Of a stretch of DNA of 64,000 nt, positions 38,511-51,800 are shown one piece after another. The stretch spans positions 308,286 through 372,285 of the forward strand of contig NMRA01000448.1 of NCBI GenBank assembly GCA_002633005.1, in the 5' to 3' direction. The DNA comes from Phoronis australis. Taxonomy: Eukaryota; Phoronida; Phoronidae. The notes beneath the pieces are model-generated. The model ran no database searches and was not told the origin of the DNA. It saw nothing but the letters and a program-made list of their open reading frames with translations. Every line of letters starts with the position of its first letter. The stretch's first letter is position 1. Position numbers and translations under genes: made by a program.

Positions 38511-41500
38511 TACTACACTCACTGCAGGTTCACCACACTTTTCCCCATCCTATGATAGGTTGTCGAAAGTGGTTCTATGAGTGGAGCCGAAGCGATATCA
38601 GAGGCCAAACTAACTACCACAGCATCCTCCCAAGGCCACAGCTCGGTGTTTATAACGAATGACCAGTGTAATTGACGGGTTTGTTGACTAATTTTGCAGA
38701 GAAATCGCTGATTGTATAGAACAGTACCACAAGAGTACTGTTTAATGAACAATAATAACAAAATGAAAATGAAGCAATGAAATTAGGTTTGATTTGATCT
38801 ACAACTCTCAATCAAAACTCAGTCGAGAAGGCAGCTGAAAATTCGCAAACTAGTACATAGGTCACATGCAGGAGTTGGCATTTCAGGGCTAGAGTTCTAT
38901 GGTAGAATTCAAGTCAGTTCGACATGTTCTCAAAATTACTGTCAAGAGTCTTTACATTTACTCTGCCTCTGCTGTTGCTGTTTTTAGTCGGTGTAACTTG
39001 GGTGGCAAACCAAAGGGGGGGAGGGGGGCTTTACTTTTTTCAGTACTAGGTTGCACATGGTCTATACTGGGCGGTGCACCACTTTTTTCAATGCTGCGCC
39101 ACCCATGTGTAAGCTTTTTGGTGATGTGAGCGACCTGTTGAGCATGCACATTTTTTAAGGTAAAGGAACAAGTAGGACAAGACACCTTGCCGTGAATGTT
39201 GCCTATTGAATTACGAAAATATGGAGGTACTAATGCTATTTATTGGTGTTGATGTGAACAAATGTAACCAGAGAATGTGTTAGAGTCGCAGATAAAATGT
39301 GTGACACAAAGTTCTTCTAGATTGACATGCTTTGAGTTATTCCGGAAGTGCCCGGTGAGCAACCATACTGGATAGCAGTTGTGTACATTTCTTTTTATTA
39401 AATAAAGTAGAAAATAAATCTGAAACTAAATAAGGCAATCCAGATCCTCCCAAGGATACTGTTGTTTCACGAAATGTAGAATATAGGTAAATAAAACAAC
39501 AAGAAGGGATCAACTGAAATTTTGGGATATAATAATGTCCTTAGTCAACAGAAACAGAAATAAAGTAAAATCAAACACTATTAGAGTATTGTATCAAGCA
39601 GCTGCCAAGAGTGCCTGTGATCAGTATGGTGTGGCCACTATCTTTGCTGCTAGTTGAGACGGTGGCACTTGTCTAGCTGGACACTGGCCACAGACATATT
39701 AACACTTTAGGTACTGGTTACGACTGGCTATGTGTCTTAGATAGTACCACCATGTGAACTGGGCCAGTTCAACTGGCAAGGACTTAAGTCATCCCATAGG
39801 GCCGCCATACGTATTAAGGCTTTTGGCAAATTATGTTAATTATGCCTCACACAGCATAGAGGAACAACTAGAGTCCCATCCATGTGCAGACTTACCCTAG
39901 AACAATTTGTGCTAGTGCTCTGTGCCCACCTTTAAGTGGAGCGTCCACATGCATACAGGTAGCCAATAAGGCAGGAGTTGTTGCTCTCAGCTGATGCAAA
40001 TACGTGCAAAAGAAGACCCATCTGTACATAATGGCAACTTATAATTACTTCCACCACATAGTGATTATAAGTGGTAAAAGTTACCCTAGAACAAGTTACT
40101 TTACCTCGATACGGTAGAGTTGCTGTGTGTGAACTTGGAATCTTGCGTAAGGTTATCTCCAACCTTATTTAGTGGCCTCCATTCTAACTCGTATATCAAA
40201 AAACTAAGCTTTGAAAGAAAAAAGATCAGGGAATATAAAAATACTTTCTGTATTTATGTACCATTTCTATTTTTAAGTAAAAATCTTTTTAAGTCAAAAT
40301 CTCATTTTTAAGAAAGGTACATTCATTGCAAAATAACCTCTCGGTCGATTTTAATGAAACCTTTTTTAAATGAAAACTTCACCAGTTGCCTCAAAAACGC
40401 TGTTAGGAATTTTCGATTAGTCTTTTCATTTGGTTTCTATGACAAATCAACTCGCAAAACGTCAGGTATTTTTGTTATGGCGACTTTGTAAATGAAAGGA
40501 CTGAGGATATACGAAGCTGTTCTGTACCTGGCGGGAGATTCAGTTTGATTGAAAGCCCTTTAACCTTTGACCAGTTAAGTAGTAAACAAATATCCACGGG
40601 GCTGTGCATTTCCAAGGTGGTTCTGCTAAATCTTTTTTTTTCTCGCTACGCGGTATGTATTTTGTATTTGAAGTTCCCGAGAATGACAATAAGGTATTTT
40701 GCTAGATAGTTGTGAAATATTGAAAAATGGCCAATTTTTGTAAATAGGGTTTGAGACATCCTTAATCTCAAGATCTTGTATGCATGAACTTAGAATATAT
40801 GGGGAAACTTGACAATTTCACTCAAATAATCACTTTCACGTTGATAAAAATTTGTACTGCACTAAAACGTATTACATCTTAATAAAATAATGCAAATTTT
40901 AGTCAACCTTTTTTCAACTATTGGCGATCTTATTCTCTATTCACATATTCCTCCGATTCTTTGACACAAGTTACTGTAAAGGAGAAATTGTCATGTACCT
41001 GGCTTTGGAATTTATTGCTCTGTGCTCGGCATAAGTGCAATGTACTGTTTTAGTGTTAAGTGGATGCTGCTGGAGTGCTCTGTCTGTTCAGTGCTTGCCA
41101 TGACTTTAAAACTAGTTTTATGCTTTATTGTTGTCAATTCAATTCTACCTTTACAGGTGAGTGAATCCGTCTCATTTCACTGGTTCCGAAACATGTGATT
41201 GCTGTGTTGGGCATCTTTTGTTGTGGTTATCTTTTTTCATTCATCACTAACTCATCAAGTACTTGTGAACCATTTAACGTACTTGCCTGGCTCCTCTCGG
41301 GTAGACTAAAACTGGAAGGTTAGACTGGTGTGCAGATAATTGCCTGTGATTTTGTTTTTTTAGATTATTTAAATTTGATATATTTTTGTTTGCTAGAAGA
41401 GTTCTGGACTTAACAATGTGATTTGAAAAGCTGGTTGCTTCAGGATACATTTGAGAACAGTGTATGCAGCTCTTGTCAGGAATGCTGGTCAGGTCCACTG

Positions 41501-42661
41501 ACGTACAGATCTCATGCTCCGCAGTTTTGTTTTTGTATTGAGAGGCCTTTCATTCACAATATTTCTTTACATTCAGTGGTCTACTTGGACTGTCTTGTCA
41601 TCTCTGTTATGGTAATTCTTGACTTATTTACCTCACATTGTGGTTGACGAGTGAAATTCTATTTTTTGAATTCCTTCACAAAAGTAGATTAAGAACATTT
41701 TTATCTATATTATGAGCATGAATTGTGTCTAGTTGGCATATAACGCCTTTCGACGAAACTCCTGGTATTTGAAAAAAGGTTATCAACCTTTGAAAAATGT
41801 AAACAATAACCATATTGGTGATTGATTTTTGCAAAATTAATGCAGAATTACCATTCACTTAAATGTCATAAACTACGTGCTAAGGCGTTGTTTGTAAGAT
41901 TATTAACCTGCAGGGATTGAAACTTCAACATTTTGTACACATAGCCATTTTTTCATATATCTGTAACTCATTAAGGTTGACTTTCTCTCTGGATGACGAT
42001 AACATTGTTGGTGGGGGCAGTGTTAATTCTGCTCTCTTGTACAAGCAGTGAGATTTCAGTGTTTTTTAAATCCTTTGCTGTCACATTGCAAATACTGTGC
42101 GGTAGGATAATCAAATGAAAATGTCCAATGTCTAAAAATGTTGTGTTTTATCCCTTGCACACCAGATTTAGAAATTGCATCGCGTAAAAAATGTTTTTTG
42201 CTCTCACAGTGCCAAAGAGTTATTAGCTGAATGTCCTCTGTTGGTAAAAAAAAAATATGTGGAACCTTGAATTTAATTTCTTTCTAGGTTAAAAATAGAG
42301 GTTGTTTAAAAATCTTGTGTGGTCATAGTGTATATGACTCGGTGAGCTGAAACCTAATAACCTAGCTGATGCCGCAGCATCCGGTGACATTACCGTATAT
42401 CGTGTAGGAGTCATTGAAACTTTCACGTCGATGCATTGATTTCCCATGCGTTATGCGAAACCCCAGGTGGTGAAAATTCAAACATCCAAACAATACCAAG
42501 ATTGCTGTATCCTTTCCCTGTGGTGACTGTGCTTTCAAACCAAATTACCAAGCAAAGGTGATACCTGAGAGTATAATGTACATTTTAGTTGGCAGTGAGT
42601 TCCTGCCAACCTTTTGTTGTCAAATTTCCGTTTGATTGAATTTCGGTTCTTGTCTCTGCAG

Positions 42662-42804
42662 GACCAACCATGCTTGCTGAAGTTTTCCTGCTTGGGGCCA
42701 TTTTTTTCCACCTGTGGCTTTGTCCATTTACCAAAGTAGAGGAGAGCTTCAATATGCAGGCAATGCATGACATCCTATACAGAGGAGTGGTGGACATCAG
42801 TCAG
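42662..42804 (+). CDS. ALG12: ALG12 exon with start codon (residues 1-45)
   Basis: Translation starts at the ATG at 42670. The segment is a hydrophobic helix followed by [20 protein letters not shown], the family's conserved lumenal acidic motif. Acceptor CTCTGCAG, so eight bases of 5' UTR lie in this exon. Donor CAG|GTATGG, phase 0. Confidence 0.94.
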
Positions 42805-45800
42805 GTATGGTTATATGGTAATTTTTATCTTAATTTGCTCAATAGTTTTTGCCGCTGTTATTTTTATGTACACATACATATGTGGGCACTTATTGCCAGG
42901 GTCCTCAATCCCTATATTTTGGGGCCTCATTCCCCTCTCAAAATAGTGAAAAATCACGCAAAATTCCCCTCAGGATGCCCCAAAATTCTTCTAAGTGATT
43001 GAAAATTTCCCCTCGAGGTTCACTCAGTTGACAATTTGAGGGAGTACAAAATGATAGAGGCAGAGCTTATTAGGGGTTGCAAAACGGTAGGGTTGCTATT
43101 GACGGTGATTGGGAGGTAAAGTTTTCCCCTTGGATGAACAAAGGCCTTGATTCTTGTCATCTCTGGCTGGGTATGCAGGATCTTAAGAGATTTTGCAAGT
43201 ATTTTCGTAACTATTATTAAAATCTCTTGGTCTATTTACACCGACCTCTAGTCTATATACACTGTCACGACGTTTCGGTCGGTCTCTTCTCCGGCCATCG
43301 TCAGGTGTTCCTGCGTTCTTAGAAGAATGAGCACGGATACGTGGTACACTCATGGTGTGATTTTTTGTGCGCACAGAAAATCACATGGTAACCACCTGCA
43401 CCCACCCACACACGAGGAAAAACATTACAATGGCAATTTTTTTTAATGTTTGCCTTTGTATCATTGTAAGTTTTTGGACGGATTTCCATGAAATTGGCAA
43501 ATAGATTTGAGACACCTTCTCATTTTTGGATGGTTCAATGTATTCTGTGCTGTCTAATGGCCATTTTTATGATACTAATGGTGACCCCTAGAGGCATACT
43601 GTTTGCGGTGCAGTTGTGGGTGCATTTTCATGCTCCACGTTGCTCTTGTTACATTTCGAATATTTTTCTTGTGGTGTAAGTCAGAAGATATCGTCTGCAG
43701 TACTGCTCTCGCTGTACAAATATGTTGTTCATGGTCGGCGGCTCATAAACATTTGGTGACATCACAGATAACTTCAGCTCCGTTATCTAACATTATCCGT
43801 TATATTGCAGTATGATCACCACCAGTTTCCTGGAGTAGTGCCGCGCACTTTCATCGGACCTCTTCTCATCTCAGGCTTATCCTACCCCTTTCTTCGTGTT
43901 GCTAGGATCACAAGGTTACCCGACACATTGGGAATTGCTGAAAAATTGATGTGCCAATATCTTGGTAAGCTGCCTAGTATTGTTGTCATTATTTCTGTGG
44001 TATTCCTTAGGTTAATATATTGTTTAGTTACATTAAAGACCTACTATGGTGTCAAAATGACTATTGTTATATCAAAAATACTTGCTGTTGTGACACTCAG
44101 CTTGCTGGTTGCAGCTGATTAATTGAAAACAATCTAATAAATGTCATTTTTGCATAATTCTCTGCCTTTTATAGGGAAGTCTGTTGTTTTGAAAACAAAA
44201 CACACGTGCTATTTCCTAAAATTTTAAACGTCATCTCTCAGGAGATGATGACAGCTTCGCAGCAGCAAAATTTGTTCTAAAACTTGGTTTGCTGGTATTA
44301 TAATTCTGAAAACTTGTAAAGAAATGAAACCAGTTCTATAATTATTTGTTGTGTCATGTGCGCAACCTCGTGGAAGAAAAGAAGTCGATTGAAGAATCGG
44401 GGAAAAAAGAAACTGGCTAACAGGTGACGCAATATTTCATGGCACCACAATCCGATGCAAAAGACAGCACCACACTTCTTTTGGCCTTTTGTTCTTTGTT
44501 TTGCTCTCAATTAGTGGTGCTATATGGTACACAAAAAACTACTTCATGTATTGATGAGTGTGTGTTCTAGCGATAAAATCAGAAGGATTTACTTATTTCA
44601 AAACTATTGCGCAATACATCTAAGGCTCCTAAAGTCCTTTCAAGGGAGGCTTTACGAGAGTTTCTTTAATTGTTCATTCATATTACAATGAGTTATTAAT
44701 ATTTTCTAGTCAGAGGCATGTTGGGAATATTTGTTTTCTACACCTTTCTGAGATTCCGTGGGGCGATCAGCAAAATATTTGGCTACAGTGTTGCACGATG
44801 GTTCCTTCTGATCACAGCCACACAGTTCCACCTGGTGTTTTACTCTAGCAGGAGTCTACCAAACATTTTTGCCTTAGCATTTAGTGAGTATTGCTAGGCT
44901 AAAAGAAATTTCCTTGATGATTTCTGTATTAAGGCCTGTGGCGTATATTCAGCAGTTTGTGTTTTAGAGACAAGTGAAATGTATTATAACTGGACTTCAT
45001 AATTTAGTATCGATAATTATTGAATATATTTTCAGTCTTTGTCCTGGGCTAAAAAACAACTCTTGATTTGAAAAACAGTTTATAATTGATATTCATACGC
45101 TGTTTTTGGTTTCTCTTTTTTTCAATTATTTCTTTAAGTGAGCACAATGTAGCTGTATATTATTTTGTAAACTTTCGTCTAGCTTTACTAGCATTACCTC
45201 CATGATGACGAACACGTGACTGTATGATTTCAGCATTACTTTCGATGGCATATTTCATGGAGAGACAACTTCACAAGTTTGTCATCACGGCAACTTTTGT
45301 CATGGTAGTGTTCAGAGGGGAATTGGCTCTACTCTTTGGACCCTTTGTGATCATGGAGCTCCTACAAAGACGGCTGTCATTTAGTGAACTGCTCAAGTAT
45401 GGGCTGCTGGCATCCGTGTTTAGCTTAGGTGAGTTTACCTTGTATGCACTCTGATTGGTCTAAACTTAGTCTGGTCATAGATCCATTATGTGGCCCTTTG
45501 GAAGAAGCAGCAGAGGTTTTGGCCTACTAAATAAGTAAAGTGTAGTGCTTTTAAATATGTCAAGGACATCGAAATTCACGTGTTTATAATGATCTGGCTC
45601 TTAACTGAGAAAAAAGTAGATAAGAACAAGGTCTGTTTAAGTGCTTGTATATGTATTCAGGCTACACTCCAACAATGATAACGGTCATCTGAAAAAAAAC
45701 AGACAATGCCTACTAAAACCCTCTACAAACTAATGCATGAAAATTGAAATTATTTCTTGTGGTAAAATTTCACCAATTTCGTACAAAAATAATTGTCAAT

Positions 45801-48800
45801 ATCCTACTTTTTACTAGTAATTCTTCTAACATTTGTTGTGAATGCCAACTGTATTTTCAAAATATCGTTTGTTGGTAGCTGTGGTGCATAACAAAGTGTC
45901 ATTTTGCTACTGTGTATCATTTATGAAAACTGAGACAATAAAATTTTGCCTGTCTACCATATTGTGCCTAAATTGGTGAGATTTTATCAAGGTAATATTG
46001 TCTGGCAGTTTTTCATCATTCTTTTCTGAATACATTGCTGACAATCAGTCATATTTGAAACAATATCATGCTCGTCATGTTTTTATTATCATTATGCTGC
46101 TGGTGTATGATCATTTTGCTCAGATGGGTGTGGTCATTGGTTTTTGATGTACTTGTCAAATACTACCTTTTGTTTTAGCTCTGACTGTGGGCGTGGACTC
46201 CTACTTCTGGCAAAGGAGGTTGTGGCCTGAGGGAGAAGTTCTCTGGTTCAACACTATTCTCAATAAAAGTTCTAACTGGGGCGTATCCTTTCAAGCTCAG
46301 CTTCGCAACACTTTACTTTATTAAAATGATAATAATTAGAGGCCTTTACAACCTATGGAATTATGCATTTCTGTACAGGGTAATATTCAGCTTTCTGCAG
46401 TAATCAAAGGTTGATCAGTGGGAATCTTTATTGTCCCTATTGCCCGGTTGAGAATTTGACATGTTTGACACGCTCCGAGAACATGGAGTATTGAAACACT
46501 GTGTAAAGTGTGTCATACGTGTAAAACGTGGCGTGTAAAACGTGGCGTGTCATACGTGGCACGTAAAACATGGCGTGTAAAACCTGTAAAACTTGGCAAG
46601 AACGTGTAAAATGCAGCATGTAGAATGTAGCAAAAACATGTTAAACATGGTGTTTAAGGCGTGGTAAAAACATGTAATTTTCGTTCCAATACTCCACGTT
46701 CGACACACTTTAGCCTCTGTCAAGCAGAATATGTACATAACAAACTTCTTTTAGAGCTGCATCACACCCATAGACCGTGCTTCAAAAGTGCTCTCCTGAC
46801 ACAACTGCACTATCTGACTGCTAAACCAACTCTAACTCAGTGTTTGGACATTTCAAAATACAGTCAAATCTTTTGTTGCAAATTCTATGATGCTCTTAAT
46901 AGAACTTGTTTGGTTATCCACATTGGGTCATGACATCACAGCAGCCTTTTCAGAAAGTGAATTTTTGTTGAACAGATCAACCATGGATTCCATCTCTACA
47001 CATTTGCCACATGTTTTTACAATATGTTTATTTTGTATTACAGGCCTCTGGCCCAAAGTACAATAAACAAAAATAAACAGGCACATTAATTTTGCACACA
47101 CAGTCAACCCATTTAAGTGTTGTTCTCTTCTTTTAAGGGCGGAATGCACATTATCTGTGTTATCTAGCAGGCGTATACTGGATTCTTAAGTTGGGTGCTT
47201 CCATTGAACTTCCTTCAAGTTCATAAAATGTGACCTAAGTTCACAATATCCCTTGAAAATCAACAGGAAGTGGTATTCATCCTCTACAAGACCATCATTG
47301 CAAATCAAACATAATCTATTATAATAATCCACTTTCTCGTGTCCACCCACTTCCATTTGTAGTCTGTGGTTGGAGCAACGTAACTGAGTAAACTCTTGAA
47401 TAAGACTATTATGTAGGGGTAACTTAAGATATGGTTCAAAACAATACAGAGTCTTAAAGTTACGTTATTTAAGTTTTGCATTATGTTCAATTTCTGATCG
47501 CCAACCTTGCTCATAATTCTTTGCGCAAAGATACTTAAAAACGAGACTTCGCACGTGAGATCTTGAGTCAACCAAATTTCATAAAAACCGTATTTTGATA
47601 GCAATTGTCTAACAGAAGATACCCAACTACTTCTCCCATTCCGATCTAAATCATCTAACATGTCATAAGCCGCTTCAGCATATCCAGCAGATGGCATTTT
47701 CGTTAACTTTAGCCAATATTATACACATGTGACATAGTACTTTGCATAGAGCAGATAAATTCCACATTCACCCAATACAGCTGCATTTGATCAAGAGTTT
47801 CCAACTGCAAGAGCAATTTTACAGAATTTAACATATACATTTTCAAGCCATTCATATTCTTTGAATCCTCAGATTTCCGCACCTTAGCACATAGTTGGCA
47901 CAGCAATTTTATCAAACAGCTTAAGTGATAGCTCAATGGTAATTCCGTGCACCGGTTTCTAATTTAGCAGCTTTACTACCTTGACATGCCAGAGTTTTAG
48001 TGGCTTTGGACCAAACTAATCTTGGTGTAAAAAATATTCCAAGATATCTATATTGGGAGACAACCTCCACTAACTGATTTCCATAATACCACTTCTCATA
48101 CGCTCTGAGTGGCCGCCATTTCTAAAAACAATGACCTTAGTTTTTTCAGATAAAGGCAGTTTAACATTCTTAAGTAGTAGTTTCTGAGACAACCTATGGA
48201 GTCCAAAAATCTACATGACATGTCACAGAATTGGCTGAAATTTTACCAGTGGATTCATATCCATCTCAAACTGCACCAACCACCATGCTAATACACTCAT
48301 TGACCTCTCCATCTAGTTTTTATATCTCCCTGAAATTTTTACCTGAAATATGCACATGTTTCATCGTACCACCTAATTTAAGTACCGAAACTCAAATTCA
48401 CATATTGATAAGGATGTTGCAAGCTGTAGCAAAATGACTCTTGAAATATGTAGAATAAAAGTGACTATAAGAAATGTCGTAAGACTGGTCTTTTTTTGAT
48501 TTCATGCGTAGGAATTTATTTTCGTAATACACCAACAGTAACGTAAGTTTTGAATTGGCTTAGAAACACTGTTTACCGTGCAGAATTATCTTGTTTACAG
48601 TTTCTTTGCTCGCAGACTGGTTTGTCGTATCACTGCTAATTGGAAATGAATGTTGTCACCAAACTACACAGAAAAATCACCTAAGTTCACAGAAGGGGGA
48701 ATGGCTTGCCTCCCCCCCCCCTTCTAGGACTTCCAATGGTCCTAAATTAAAAAGAACCTTCGTATCCTATTAACATAAAAATCATGATGTTTGTAGTTCA

Positions 48801-51800
48801 TCTTTTTACAAAACTGCTGTGTAATCAGTGTGTCTGAGTTGCCTAAAAGTGCACGGTATACTCTGTAAAAGTACATGTTAACCACTAAGCGGGCAAAATA
48901 CCAAACTTTTGACTTTATGCATGTACTACTTGCCCAATACTGCCAATTCACTCTGGTTTCATATTCACACATGCTATATCCTTCACTCGCTTTCTCATTG
49001 AAAATAGTCAAAATCAACAAGTTGAAAATGAGCAAAAATTCTCAATTTTTTGAAAAGCCAGTACTTAAATACTAAAATATCAAACATGTTTCCGGATCTT
49101 AAGGTCAGATACATTCACAGAAAAAACATCTGCTATTCCTAACTTTTCAGGTGTCTCAATCAATAGTCTTGCAAAGTTGACAGCTTTTTTTACTGAGTTT
49201 AAAGTGCAAGATCAGCATAAAAACAAAAACGAGGCTTGTGTCAGAAAAAACAGTGCATATTTAGGTATATAGTAGACCAAGTCCTAATAAAGTTTCATGA
49301 AAATCTGTGACTGTCGATGTAAAACCACCCATAGGTGCTCTCAGAAATTGCTACTTTACTAGTTGATAGGTTTTAAATGGCCGTTACTGAAATGATTGGT
49401 TATAGAGATGCTGGTAGATTGAACATAGTTCGTACACTGTCTTGAAACTCCTTGAATTTAGAGCACGGCCTTGGGTAGTCCTTGAATAAAATTCTGGCTT
49501 GAATTGCCTTGAATTTTAGCATCTATTATTGAAAACATATGAAAAACGTTGATTTTAAGTAGGTGGACTATGAATGCATTGTGTGTCCTATAGAAATGAA
49601 CATAATTTCCGTAACTGACTCTCAGACATCACCCTTTCTCTGGTACTTTTACTCCGCCATTCCAAGAGCGCTAATGACTTCAGTTGCCTTCATACCAGTC
49701 GGCGCCTATCTGGATTTGAAGGCTCGTCGATTAGTCACATATGCCCTAATTTTTGTTGTGCTTTTCTCGAATCTCCCGCACAAGGAACTGCGATTCATAT
49801 TTTATGCACTTCCCTTGCTTAACTTGACAGCAGCCGTTGGCTGTGATAGACTGTAAGTAATGGTTATGGTAAAGTATATCTTGCTTACTAGTTAACGCAG
49901 AGTTGACTTTTTGTACTTTGAGCTTTTGTCATCCTGTTAGCATGTATTTAAAATGTGTTATCTCTATTAGTCGGTAAACCAACTCTTAAACAGGGTTGGA
50001 AGTCGGTACATTGAAAGTGCAGAGTTTAGTGTCATGCTTATCACACTCAAATTGCACATTAAATATTAAACTGCGCACGTCGAACTCACGATTGCGTGAG
50101 AACATTTATCTGCAGAAATAATACGGTGAATATAAATGCTCGTAAATCAAGCCCTTCAAAAGAGCTTATTCACTCGAGGATTTGATGGTTTGCTATTTGC
50201 TTTTCACTATGCCATTTGCATTTTCTTCCAAGTAGTGAATTTGCGAACTAAAAAAATCACTTGAAACATTGTTCACAATCCGTGTCACTACTGTCATTTG
50301 GTCAAAACCTGAAAGTACAAGATGTCAGATTTGATTCGCTGTTGTTAGAGAGGCAAAATATAACTGGGTGAGACCATGATTTGATTAGTACTGCCACACA
50401 CAAAAAGTATTTTCTCCCATTTTTTCTGATTTATGTCCATTTCACAAATTTGTGAAAAAAGTTTCAATGGAGCTTCAGGTCTGCTTGTGTCAATTATTGT
50501 CTATAACTCTATTAGGGACACGCAACTATATGTGGAACATTGGAGTAAAATCAAGGAGCAAGTTACATGCATGCCTGTTTAATAGCATGTGAGCAGAGGT
50601 TCTCACTTAGATACTGTAAGAGGCGACCTGTCTGCTGCTGTTCTGGATATGTAGACCTATCGCCCATTTGCGACAATGAGCAATGAAAGTAATTAACTTA
50701 AAGTGCATGATTTGAATACAGTCTGGTGTACTTGAATGCTCGTATATACAGTCACCTTTTCTTTGAAGTGTTTTACCATGTGCAGCTGGTGTAGGTGTAC
50801 ATTTGATTACTCTCAGTGCCATCTTCACAGTTGGCAACTACTGCATGTTGCGTACTTGAGAATGCTTTGTTCAAATTGTTATAGGATTAAAAACAGACAC
50901 AAGGGATTTTTATGGTTCCTACTGTCTGCTGCCTGCCTCTGGCAGATTCTGATCAACATGATGGGGACGTCTGCTTTCCTTTACATCAGCCATGACAATT
51001 ATCCAGGAGCGAAAGCTTTAGCATTTATGCATCAAATAGAACCACCAGAAGTTGGTGAGTTGATGGTTCAGTCAGTGTTTACTGCTATCACTTGAATTAG
51101 GTAACGCAAGACAAACATATGTATTTACATTCGACCAATGTTGACATCATGTGGGGAACGAGTTATGTGGTCTCTTAAGTCAGCTCAGTTCATAGCCATT
51201 ATTTTGGCCCTTTCGCTACAATCGACGTTAACTGTGATTAATCCAGAAGTTAAGCGCGAGTGTTCACATCGACTTCTGATTTACAGTTCAGCGAAGTTAT
51301 CGCAAGCCGGCGCTAATATGACCTTCACCTTTTGCAAATAGGGATTTTGCACTGTCAAATGTTCAGTGATTTTTTGTTTTTTAAGGAAAGAAACCAGCAA
51401 ACACATGGACAAATTGAAACAGAATGCTTATAATGCCAAAATAACAAATACTGGAGCAAAATATTAAAAAATATTAACCAGTTGCCGCCCGCTGTTGGCA
51501 AACTCAGTGACTCTTGCCAATAAATCGGATGGCATTGAAGTTAAGGGTTATCATTGTACCACAGCGTTGATGCTTCACTGTCAAATCCACCTCTTAACTT
51601 CAGAGTTAACTAGCGCGGTTAACTCCGATAAAAGACCGAAGTGTTCTGAAGCTTCCGAGGCAGTGGGAAAGGCCTTTTTGGCTGGTTTTCTGCCCCATCA
51701 TGTTCCAAACTAATTTTTGTGTGGTCATAATATTTGATGCTCTGGGTTTTAAAATGTTTTGTTTGATGGCCTAGTCACGTGTACTTCTAGTATGTAGGAC

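Larger units (their letters stand above)
34430..42661. other. GRIPAP1-ALG12 intergenic region, no coding exon seen
   Basis: No exon could be supported. It holds a MITE at 36101, a dispersed repeat at 37075, a foldback element at 37880, a SINE at 38405, and otherwise AT-rich sequence. Somewhere here the ALG12 5' UTR exon must lie; a strong donor CAG|GTGAGT ends at 41157, but its upstream acceptor or start is unclear. Confidence 0.5.

Noticed and set aside
41110-41160. ALG12 leader exon ending at CAG|GTGAGT (41157)
   Set aside because: The donor is strong, but the preceding sequence looks like an acceptor tract and no transcription start is visible; kept only as a note.
41186-41200. Third hammerhead (CCGAAACATGTGA)
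   Set aside because: The GAAAC half is present, but no CTGANGA core or stem II partner precedes it.
47305-47697. 130-codon minus-strand open frame as a host gene
   Set aside because: It mixes frames of a decayed LINE polymerase; the meaningful blocks lie in other frames.
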